Shown here: positions 1-5,536 of the stretch, piece by piece
How positions within the stretch are numbered: position 1 is the first letter of the stretch
Layout of the letters: each line of letters begins with the position of its first letter
Assembly (NCBI GenBank): GCA_005880525.1
Contig: VBFW01000160.1
Coordinates: forward strand, 1-5,868
From: Chloroflexota bacterium
GTDB taxonomy: Bacteria > Chloroflexota > Dormibacteria > Dormibacterales > Dormibacteraceae
Length of the DNA: 5,868 nt
Direction of reading: 5' to 3'
Notes under the pieces: model-generated
The model's database searches: none
What the model was told of the DNA's origin: nothing
The model's input: the letters and a program-made list of their open reading frames with translations, nothing else
Made by a program: the position numbers and the translations under genes

Positions 1-750
1 GAGATCTCTAATGTGAACCGGCGCGTGATGGAGAAGGTGCGCGAGGCTTTGCCGTTCCAGGAAGAGATCAAGCCCTATCGCGAGGCTGTCGCGCAGGGCG
101 CGATGCATCTCTTCGAGGAGAAGTACGGCGACACCGTCCGTGTCGTCTGCTTTGGCGATTGGACGTGCGAGCTGTGCGGAGGCACGCACGTCAAGAACAG
201 TGCCGACGTCGGCACCGCGCTGATCCTCTCGGAGTCGAGCATCGGTTCCGGCCTGCGAAGGATCGACATGGTCGTGGGCACGGCGGCGGATGAGCTGGTG
301 CGCCGCGATCGCGACCTGCTGACCGAGCTGGCAAGGTCGTTCAACGTGAGCCCCGACCAGCTGCCATCGCGCATCGAGGCGGTGCGCGGCCAGCTGAAAG
401 AGGCCGAGCGAGAGCGCGAGAGGCTGCGTCGCGATCGAATCGGCGGGGATGGGCTGTCGGTCAAGCACGGCCGCGTGGACTATGTGACCGAGACGGTTGA
501 CGCCTCTAACGTGGACGAATTGAAGTCGTACGCGGACCGCTACCTGGAGAAGATGAAGTCCGGGATCGTAACCGTTACCGCCGGCGACAAGTTTGTCATC
601 AAGGTGTCTAAGGACCTGACCGGCCAGTACGATGCCAACCGCCTGAAGGACCTTTTTGGCAAAGGCGGCGGGCCAGCACACCTCGTAACCGGTACGCTGA
701 CAGTGCCTGCCCACGAAGCATTCCAACGTCTTGCCGACATCCTGAAATGA
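1..750 (+). CDS. alaS: Alanyl-tRNA synthetase, C-terminal part (5' end outside window)
   Basis: The enzyme charges tRNA-Ala with alanine in the cytoplasm and hydrolyses mischarged Ser/Gly-tRNA-Ala. The frame is open from base 1, so 249 C-terminal residues are visible and the catalytic domain lies upstream. Seen: a GAMHLFEEKYGD segment (about residues 34-45), then CELCGGTH at bases 166-189, the Cys/His half of the editing-domain zinc site (tRNA_SAD domain), and GSGLRRID shortly after. Next comes a charged, Arg/Glu-rich probable coiled coil (about residues 98-147). The DHHA1-type C-terminal domain follows, with a glycine-rich FGKGGGPAH motif near residue 220. These are signature family features. 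The GTG at base 13 is internal, not the start. The TGA at 748-750 overlaps the ATG of the next gene by four bases, implying translational coupling. No damage is visible. Confidence 0.97.
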   Translation, partial: EISNVNRRVMEKVREALPFQEEIKPYREAVAQGAMHLFEEKYGDTVRVVCFGDWTCELCGGTHVKNSADVGTALILSESSIGSGLRRIDMVVGTAADELVRRDRDLLTELARSFNVSPDQLPSRIEAVRGQLKEAERERERLRRDRIGGDGLSVKHGRVDYVTETVDASNVDELKSYADRYLEKMKSGIVTVTAGDKFVIKVSKDLTGQYDANRLKDLFGKGGGPAHLVTGTLTVPAHEAFQRLADILK

Positions 751-2006
751 CCAAGTTCAAGTTCCTTCGCAAGCGCAGCGAGTACTACCGGCACTTCACC
801 GTGCTCGACATCGGCACCGATCTCATCAAGGTGCTGGTGGTCCGGCGCGACGGGCCCGACGGCGAGATCCTCGGCGTCGGCCGCGAGCCTCAAGCGCCGG
901 CGGCGATGTCGGGCGGCGCGATCGCCGACCTCGAGGCCGTGATCCAGGCGTGCAACCGCGCGCTCGAGGCCGCGGAGGACATGGCCAGCACCGTGCCCGG
1001 CCAGGTGGTTGTTGGCATCGCGGGCGAGCTCATCAAGGGCTTCTCGTCGACCATCGCCTACCCTCGCGAGAACTCGAAATCGCGCGTCCGGGCGAGCGAG
1101 ATCTCGTCCATGCTCCAGATGGTCCAGCGCCGCGCGCTGCGCGAGGCCCAGCACCTGCTGGAGCTCGAGCGCAGCTACGGGCAGCTCGAAGCGCGCCTTG
1201 TGCACTCGGCCATCACCAATGTGCGAGTCGACGGTTACCCGGTCACGAACCCCGTCGGTTTCACCGGCAAGAACCTCGAGGTCACGGTCTTCAACACGTT
1301 CGCGCCGATGACCCACATCGACGCCGTCGAGACCGTGGTGCGCGAGCTCGACCTCGAGCTGGCTTCAGCCGTAGCGCAGCCTTACGCGCTGGCGCGTGCT
1401 TGCGCCAGTGAGGAGGTGTGGTCGGAAGGCGGCATCTTCGTCGATGTCGGCGGCGGCACCACCGACGTCGCCCTGGTGCGTGACGGCGGGGTGGAGGGGA
1501 CTCGCATGTTCAACCTCGGCGGGCGCGCCTTCACGCGCCGGCTGGCCCTGGCGTTCGGCTTGAGCTACGAAGAGGCGGAGGCGCGCAAGCTCCGCCATTC
1601 CGAGGGTCTGCTCTCGGCCGAGCAGCACCGCCAGGTCTCGGAGCTGCTCAGCGCCGACGCCGAGGTGCTCCTCCAGGGCCTTGCCTTGAGCCTCAAAGAG
1701 CTCGCCCGCGGGGACCGGCTGCCCTCGAACATCTTCCTGTGCGGGGGCGGGAGCCTGCTCCCAGAGCTCACCCTCGAGATGGGCAAGAACAACTGGACCT
1801 CAGGTCTTCCGTTCCCCAGATCGCCTAAAATCCGCCACTTGGTCCCGCCAGACGTTCGCAACCTGACCGACTCCTCAGGCCAGCTCTCCAGCCCCCAGGA
1901 CATCGCTCCGATGGGCCTCGCCAACCATGCGCTTCGTACTGAGACGGAGGAGAGGGACACCGTGAACTCGGTCATGAGACGGGTCCTAAGCGCTATAAAG
2001 GCTTGA
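747..2006 (+). CDS. FtsA/PilM-family actin-like ATPase
   Basis: This 419-residue protein has the actin/Hsp70-fold nucleotide site: phosphate-1 motif VLDIGTD (19-25), phosphate-2 motif FVDVGGGTTD (231-240) and adenosine motif LCGGGSLLPEL (331-341). The middle segment (about 85-182), ending VDGYPVTNPVGFTGKNLEV, resembles the 1C/SHS2 subdomain of FtsA more than PilM. FtsA tethers FtsZ filaments to the membrane; PilM is the cytoplasmic ring protein of type IV pili. The last 16 residues place V, V, M, V, L and I on one helix face with R, R and K elsewhere, as in an FtsA-type membrane-targeting helix (inference). No ftsZ, pilN or pilO is adjacent; the next gene is a bitopic membrane protein with a cytoplasmic domain, a possible partner. 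The ATG overlaps the alaS stop (ATGA) and I see no Shine-Dalgarno, so translation is probably coupled. The family is secure; the exact role is unknown. Confidence 0.9.
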   Translation: MTKFKFLRKRSEYYRHFTVLDIGTDLIKVLVVRRDGPDGEILGVGREPQAPAAMSGGAIADLEAVIQACNRALEAAEDMASTVPGQVVVGIAGELIKGFSSTIAYPRENSKSRVRASEISSMLQMVQRRALREAQHLLELERSYGQLEARLVHSAITNVRVDGYPVTNPVGFTGKNLEVTVFNTFAPMTHIDAVETVVRELDLELASAVAQPYALARACASEEVWSEGGIFVDVGGGTTDVALVRDGGVEGTRMFNLGGRAFTRRLALAFGLSYEEAEARKLRHSEGLLSAEQHRQVSELLSADAEVLLQGLALSLKELARGDRLPSNIFLCGGGSLLPELTLEMGKNNWTSGLPFPRSPKIRHLVPPDVRNLTDSSGQLSSPQDIAPMGLANHALRTETEERDTVNSVMRRVLSAIKA

Positions 2007-2019
2007 GACAGAACCTTCC

Positions 2020-2024
2020 AGGAG
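2020..2024 (+). promoter_or_regulatory. Shine-Dalgarno AGGAG for the baseplate J-like gene
   Basis: AGGAG lies 13 bases before the ATG at 2038, a longer spacing than usual. No other start codon lies in frame between it and that ATG. It sits in the 31-base gap after the actin-like gene, so this gene can be translated independently of its neighbour. Confidence 0.55.
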
Positions 2025-2037
2025 ACTTGTAGACGCC

Positions 2038-3609
2038 ATGGCAGCCGATCCTATCTATGTCGAGACCGAGGAGGAGATCCCCGAGGTCGTCGAGCGCATG
2101 CGGCGCACGACCAGCCAGGACACCATGCTGGTCCTGCCTGCCCGGTCGCGCGTCGGCCAGAGCCGGTTCAACTTCCAGCTGCTCAAGAACTACGCCTCGC
2201 GGATGGGCAAGAAGGTCACCGTCGTGTGCGACGACCCGGCCGTGCAGAAGATGGCGTCCGAAACGGGCTTTGCGGTTTTCGGGACGGTCGGACCCGCCGG
2301 GGAGGGGATCGCCGCCAAGGAGCCGCCGCCCCCCGCGCCGCGGAAGTGGTGGCAGCGCAAGGGCCCGTTGGTTGCGCCGCACATCGGCGTGATCGCGCCG
2401 ACCAAGCTCATCACCAAGACCGCCACCGAGCTGAAGCCCGGGCGCTTCCTGCTCTACATGGCGATGCTGATGATCCTCCTGCTCGGGCTGTCGGCGATGG
2501 CGGTCTTCGTCCCTAGCGCGTCGGTGACCCTGATCGCGCAGGCCGCCCCTTTCTCGCAGCGTGACGTCGAGATCCAGGCGGAGCCCGGCAAGGCGCCCAT
2601 CCGGGTGCGCGTCAGCCAGATCTCCCGAACCGACTCGCAGGGCTTCAAGACCACAGGCGTGAAGGCCGTGCCTCTGGCGCCGGCCATGGCTCAGGTCGTC
2701 TACACCAACGGTCTCTCCCAGCCGCGGTGCCCGAGCCCAGACTGCGGGTCGCCCGGCCTCGTCTTCCCGAGGGGCCAGCGCCTGAAGGACAACAAGGACG
2801 GCCTCGAGTTCGCCCAGATCTCGCCGAACACGCTCGTGCGATGGAACAGCACCGCGACCGTCACCGTCCAGGCGGTCATCCCCGGCCCTGTTGGGAACGT
2901 GGGCGACAACGTGATCACCACCATCGAGGACCTGGTCTACGCGAAGGTAACCGCCACCAACCCTCAGGCGGCCGGCGGTGGCACTGACCCGTCGAACACG
3001 CCGCTGATGCAAGAGTCCGACTTCGACGCCGGGCGGGCGCAGCTCGAGCAGTCACTCCACCAGGAGATCGCGCAGCAACTGGCGGCCGGGGTGCAGAAGG
3101 GCGAGAAGCTCAGCTCGACGATCGTGTTCGGCGCGCCGCAGTTCAACACCGACCACAAGCCAGGTGACGCGGTGCCCAGCTTCAGCGGCACCATGACGGT
3201 GCAGGGCGAGGGCGATTTCTACGTGGACGCTGACGTGGCCAAGGCCTACACCACCCACCTGGAGCAGCTCGTGCCCACCAACCAGCAGCTGCTGACCGAC
3301 TCCGGCGTGAAGGTCGACTATCGCATCCTCAGCGCGACGTCTGGCGGGCACCTGACGTTCATCGGCAATGCGACAGCCTTCGTGGCGCCCAAGCTGGACG
3401 AGAACAAGATCCTTGCCTCCATCGTCGGCCGGCCGCTGCAGGGCGCAAAGTTCTACCTGCAGACGCTGCCCATCAAATCTTCGACGATCGAGGAGCAGCC
3501 GATTCCGCTGCCGCTGATGCCGCTGCTGGCGCGGCGCATCACGATCCGCTACATCGTCGAGCCAGGGCAGGCGGGGACACTCAAACCCACAGCGTCGCCG
3601 TCACCGTAG
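2038..3609 (+). CDS. Bitopic membrane protein with baseplate J/gp47-like domain
   Basis: The protein has 523 residues in three parts. Residues 5-83 form a compact alpha/beta domain (DPIYVETEEEIPEVVERM, then MLVLPAR, VTVVCDDPAV and GFAVFGTV), resembling as I recall the N-terminal domain of uncharacterised Patescibacteria/Chloroflexota membrane proteins. A Pro-rich basic linker (95-108) precedes one transmembrane helix (about 138-158). The remainder should be extracytoplasmic. It holds a baseplate J-like region (about 218-320): VFPRGQRL, then VTVQAVIPGPVGNVGDNVITTIED, then VTATNPQAAGGGTD, matching the family's G-x-x-GN and asparagine/GGTD pattern. Two further alpha/beta segments follow (326-510), then a Pro/Ser tail. 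C231 and C236 (CPSPDC) could form a disulfide or bind metal. In phages baseplate J/gp47 builds the baseplate wedge, but no tail, sheath or lysozyme genes occur here, so a prophage origin is unlikely. The partner may be the upstream actin-like ATPase (inference). The cellular role is unknown. Confidence 0.85.
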   Translation: MAADPIYVETEEEIPEVVERMRRTTSQDTMLVLPARSRVGQSRFNFQLLKNYASRMGKKVTVVCDDPAVQKMASETGFAVFGTVGPAGEGIAAKEPPPPAPRKWWQRKGPLVAPHIGVIAPTKLITKTATELKPGRFLLYMAMLMILLLGLSAMAVFVPSASVTLIAQAAPFSQRDVEIQAEPGKAPIRVRVSQISRTDSQGFKTTGVKAVPLAPAMAQVVYTNGLSQPRCPSPDCGSPGLVFPRGQRLKDNKDGLEFAQISPNTLVRWNSTATVTVQAVIPGPVGNVGDNVITTIEDLVYAKVTATNPQAAGGGTDPSNTPLMQESDFDAGRAQLEQSLHQEIAQQLAAGVQKGEKLSSTIVFGAPQFNTDHKPGDAVPSFSGTMTVQGEGDFYVDADVAKAYTTHLEQLVPTNQQLLTDSGVKVDYRILSATSGGHLTFIGNATAFVAPKLDENKILASIVGRPLQGAKFYLQTLPIKSSTIEEQPIPLPLMPLLARRITIRYIVEPGQAGTLKPTASPSP

Positions 3610-3620
3610 CCCGGCTGGGC

Positions 3621-4049
3621 ATGCGCATCCTCGCGGTCGACCCGGGGTCAAAGCAGGTCGGCCTGGCTGTCAGCGACCCGACGGGAACGATCGCGACGGC
3701 GCTGTCGACGCTGCCGGCGACACCGGCGGAAACACTGGCGGAGCGCATCGCCACCGCGGCTGCAGAGGTATCCGCCGAGCGCATCATCATCGGCCTGCCC
3801 CTTCGACTCGACGGTTCGCGCGGACCCGAGGCCGCCGCTGCCGAACGGCTCGCGGCCGGCGTCCGGAAAGCTTCGGGCATGCCTGTCCAGATGGTGGACG
3901 AGCGGCTCACGACAGCCGCCGCCGAACGGTCGCTCATCGAGGGAGGCATGCGCCGCGAAAAGCGTCGCGCGTCGATCGACCGCGTCGCCGCGGTGATCCT
4001 TCTCCAGGGCCACCTTGACGGCTTACGGAGGTCGAAGCGTGCCGGCTGA
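3621..4049 (+). CDS. ruvX: RuvX/YqgF family RNase H-fold nuclease (putative Holliday junction resolvase)
   Basis: At 142 residues this has the usual size of the family, which is linked to pre-16S rRNA 5'-end processing and to Holliday junction cleavage. Seen: the N-terminal strand MRILAVDPGSKQVGLAVSD with acidic D7; IIIGLPLRLDGSRG (55-68); VDERLTTAAAE (92-102) with E94; and IDRVAAVILLQGHL (119-132) with D120. These supply the expected acidic active-site triad, so the protein looks intact. The ATG at 3621 lies 11 bases after the preceding stop. No ATG, GTG or TTG lies close upstream in frame and no good Shine-Dalgarno is visible, so re-initiation after the upstream gene is plausible. The 3' end overlaps the start of the DUF1292 gene by 11 bases. 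Confidence 0.95.
   Translation: MRILAVDPGSKQVGLAVSDPTGTIATALSTLPATPAETLAERIATAAAEVSAERIIIGLPLRLDGSRGPEAAAAERLAAGVRKASGMPVQMVDERLTTAAAERSLIEGGMRREKRRASIDRVAAVILLQGHLDGLRRSKRAG
4027..4031 (+). promoter_or_regulatory. Shine-Dalgarno GGAGG that fixes the DUF1292 start
   Basis: GGAGG, within ACGGAGGT, lies seven bases before the GTG at 4039, which is ideal spacing. It selects this GTG over the upstream in-frame TTG at 4015, which would add eight residues and place the ribosome site inside the gene. The site lies within the 3' end of ruvX. Confidence 0.85.
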
Positions 4050-4290
4050 GGAACGCAACGGTGGCGAAGAGCCGCAGCCGATCACGCTCATCGACGAGTC
4101 GGGCAAGGAGCGTACGTTTCGCATGCATGACGCATTCGAGTTGAAAGGCGTCACGTACTACCTGGTCGAGAGTGCTGACGAACCGTCGGAGGTGCTGCTG
4201 CTTCGAGAGGTAGGTGGAGCGCTCGAGACGGTCGACGGAGCCGAGTTCCAGCGCGTGATGGCCGCGCTGGAACATGATGAAGTCGATTGA
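4039..4290 (+). CDS. DUF1292 (UPF0473-like) small protein
   Basis: This 83-residue acidic protein follows the DUF1292 pattern: ITLIDESGKERTFRMHDAFELKGVTYYLVES, then a short loop, then EVLLLREV and an acidic C-terminus. The family consists of small beta-rich proteins of unknown function, commonly encoded just after ruvX in Bacillota, and the same position here supports the assignment. The start is the GTG at 4039, set by a strong GGAGG. It overlaps ruvX by 11 bases, and its TGA overlaps the TTG start of mltG by four bases, so the three genes are probably translated together. No signal peptide or membrane segment is present. No function can be given from the sequence. Confidence 0.9.
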   Translation: MPAEERNGGEEPQPITLIDESGKERTFRMHDAFELKGVTYYLVESADEPSEVLLLREVGGALETVDGAEFQRVMAALEHDEVD

Positions 4291-5327
4291 AGCGACTCGT
4301 AGCGATCATCGTCATCCTGGCGGTGCTTGGCTTCGGCGCGTCGCGCGCCTACGACTGGTGGAACTACCAGCTCACCACGCCGGTCAGCACGACGAGCCAG
4401 CCCGTCGTCTTCCACGTCGAGGTCGGCTCGCTGCCCGCCGACGTGGCCGGGGACCTCGACCGCCAGCACCTGTTGCGCAACCGGACTGTGTTCGAGTGGT
4501 ACGTGCGCGTCTCGGGCACCGGCTCGCAGTTTCAGGCAGGGTCGTTCCTGCTCAACCGCAACATGAACATGGTGCAGATCGCCAACGCGCTCGAGCGCGG
4601 CGGCGCCGATCAGAAGGTCATCCGGATCCCCGAGGGCTATCCGCTGAAGTTCCAGGCCAACTTCGTGGAGAAGGACTGGCCCGGAATGGGCGCGGAATAC
4701 CTGAAGGCTGCCGCCAATCCGGACTGGGGCAAGGACTATGACTTCCTGAGCACGCGGCCGACCAACGCCGATCCGCCGCTCGAGGGCTACCTGTTCCCGG
4801 ACACGTACTCTGTCGACCCGAGCGCAGGGGTGAAGGGGCTCATCAAGGAGCAGCTCGACCAGTTCGGCATCGTTTTCTCACCCGATCTTCGCGCGCAGAT
4901 CGCGAAGCCCGCGACCGGGCGGCCGGCGGAGTCGATCGAGAACATCGTCATCCTCGCGTCGATGGTGGAGAGGGAGGCGAACAAGGACTCCGACCGCGGC
5001 AACGTCTGCAGCGTTTACTACAACCGCCTCGCCAGCAACACCCCGCTCGGCGTCGACGCCACGCTGCTCTATTACCTGGGGCGCCTCACACCCGAGCCAA
5101 CGTACCCGGAGCTCCAGCTCAACGTGCCCTTCAACACGCGCAAGCACACAGGATTGCCGCCGGGCCCGATCAGCAACCCTGGCAAGGCCGCCCTGCTCGC
5201 GTGCATCAAGCCGCCGAAGACGGCTTTCCTCTTCTACTTCACCGACCGCAACGGCACGACGCACTTCGAGACCAACGAAACCGACTTCAACAAGGACATC
5301 CAGAAGTACGGCGTGAGTGGTTCCTGA
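4287..5327 (+). CDS. mltG: Endolytic murein transglycosylase MltG (YceG-like)
   Basis: MltG is an inner-membrane lytic transglycosylase that cuts nascent glycan strands inside the chain and so limits strand length. The 346-residue protein has an N-terminal membrane anchor (about 3-18) that faces the catalytic domain outward. A LysM-like region follows, with FQAGSFLLNRNMNMVQIANAL (82-102) and VIRIPEG (111-117). The catalytic core contains LEGYLFPDTY (165-174), ASMVEREA (224-231) with E228 matching the catalytic glutamate, PLGVDATLLYYLGR (253-266) and GLPPGPISNPG (289-299). FYFTDRNGTTHFETNETDF near the end is also typical. The TTG start overlaps the previous stop as TTGA. An in-frame stop at 4278-4280 rules out anything earlier, and the next possible start (GTG, 4323) would cut into the anchor. 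Length and motifs indicate an intact enzyme. Confidence 0.96.
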   Translation: MKRLVAIIVILAVLGFGASRAYDWWNYQLTTPVSTTSQPVVFHVEVGSLPADVAGDLDRQHLLRNRTVFEWYVRVSGTGSQFQAGSFLLNRNMNMVQIANALERGGADQKVIRIPEGYPLKFQANFVEKDWPGMGAEYLKAAANPDWGKDYDFLSTRPTNADPPLEGYLFPDTYSVDPSAGVKGLIKEQLDQFGIVFSPDLRAQIAKPATGRPAESIENIVILASMVEREANKDSDRGNVCSVYYNRLASNTPLGVDATLLYYLGRLTPEPTYPELQLNVPFNTRKHTGLPPGPISNPGKAALLACIKPPKTAFLFYFTDRNGTTHFETNETDFNKDIQKYGVSGS

Positions 5328-5329
5328 TA

Positions 5330-5357
5330 TGAGAGGAAACCGCCTGGTTTCCTCTCA
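5330..5357 (+). terminator. Perfect 12-bp hairpin just after mltG (terminator-like, no T tract)
   Basis: Arms TGAGAGGAAACC (5330-5341) and GGTTTCCTCTCA (5346-5357) are perfectly complementary around the four-base loop GCCT. The hairpin begins three bases after the mltG stop, the usual place for an operon end. No run of T follows on either strand, so it is not a canonical intrinsic terminator. It could act as an RNA 3'-end stabiliser, a U-less terminator or part of a repeat. GGTTCCT at 5319-5325 could compete for the left arm. Confidence 0.5.
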
Positions 5358-5392
5358 CTGGCTCCCGCGACTGCGTCGCGGGGACCCCAGTG
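5356..5392. other. Second hairpin with nested perfect 8-bp arms
   Basis: The inner arms CCCGCGAC (5364-5371) and GTCGCGGG (5375-5382) pair perfectly around TGC. The outer arms CACTGG (5356-5361) and CCAGTG (5387-5392) pair across a two/four-base internal loop. The first two bases of the outer arm are shared with the preceding hairpin, so the two would adjoin or compete. No T tract follows. Confidence 0.55.
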
Positions 5393-5479
5393 GACGCACC
5401 TTCGTCGGAGCAAGGGATTCGCGGCCCTGCTCTCCTTCCTCGAGCAAAGCACTACGCCTGTTGTGCATGAAACAAAGTC

Positions 5480-5502
5480 GTGGCTGGGCCAAGCCCAGCC
5501 AC
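5480..5502. other. Third hairpin with perfect 10-bp arms upstream of aroE
   Basis: GTGGCTGGGC (5480-5489) and GCCCAGCCAC (5493-5502) pair perfectly around CAA. CGTGGC at 5479-5484 can instead pair with GCCACG at 5507-5512, giving mutually exclusive folds close to the GGAGG at 5514-5518. This arrangement could regulate aroE, but no T tract or ligand-binding core is evident. Confidence 0.55.
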
Positions 5503-5513
5503 CCATGCCACGT

Positions 5514-5518
5514 GGAGG
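5514..5518 (+). promoter_or_regulatory. Possible Shine-Dalgarno GGAGG upstream of aroE
   Basis: GGAGG is 10 bases before a GTG (5529), 13 before an ATG (5532) and 18 before the CTG (5537). The GTG and ATG share a frame that stops at 5538-5540; only the CTG is in the aroE frame. The site suits the ATG or GTG better than the CTG, which supports either a tiny leader ORF or a lost base. Its first two bases belong to the palindrome CCACGTGG (5508-5515). Confidence 0.4.
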
Positions 5519-5536
5519 CGCCAAACGAGTGATGCC

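Larger units (their letters stand above)
5328..5536. other. Structured intergenic region between mltG and aroE
   Basis: These 209 bases form the only sizeable non-coding stretch. They contain strong hairpins at 5330-5357, 5364-5382 (with an outer arm to 5392) and 5480-5502. Weaker ones lie at 5428-5446 (TGCTC/GAGCA) and 5449-5466 (GCAC/GTGC), and there is an 8-bp palindrome at 5508-5515. Open frames crossing the region have no recognisable protein features. I see no convincing -35/-10 promoter pair and no tRNA or known riboswitch core. It may be a terminator plus aroE leader, a structured RNA, or an inserted palindromic repeat; the sequence alone does not decide. Confidence 0.6.

Noticed and set aside
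540..1316. A 258-codon minus-strand open frame across the alaS/ATPase junction
   Set aside because: It spans two well-supported + strand genes, has low-complexity Arg/Ala/Asp-rich composition, and shows no family signature.
1994..1999. TATAAA as a -10 promoter element before the baseplate J-like gene
   Set aside because: It lies in the last codons of the ATPase gene and has no recognisable -35 element 16 to 18 bases upstream.
747..2006. Assignment as pilM of a type IV pilus operon
   Set aside because: The neighbours are not pilN, pilO, pilP or pilQ, and the middle domain and C-terminal helix look more like FtsA. I kept the broader family name.
1993..3012. A 339-codon open frame on the minus strand opposite the baseplate J-like gene
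   Set aside because: It is rich in Arg, Gly, Asp and His with no domain pattern, as expected for the antisense of a GC-rich gene. The + strand frame has clear motifs and a membrane helix.
2038..3609. Prophage or tailocin remnant, because of the baseplate J-like domain
   Set aside because: There are no other tail, sheath, capsid, integrase or lysis genes, the protein is membrane-anchored, and composition matches the neighbouring housekeeping genes.
5317..5532. Small open frames across the mltG-aroE gap on both strands
   Set aside because: The 71-codon + frame begins inside mltG and reads through hairpin arms. The 108- and 73-codon minus frames look equally unstructured. None has a convincing ribosome site or a recognisable motif.
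5328..5536. CRISPR array or integron attC site in the hairpin region
   Set aside because: The hairpin arms differ from one another, there are no regular direct repeats with spacers, and no integrase or cas gene is nearby.
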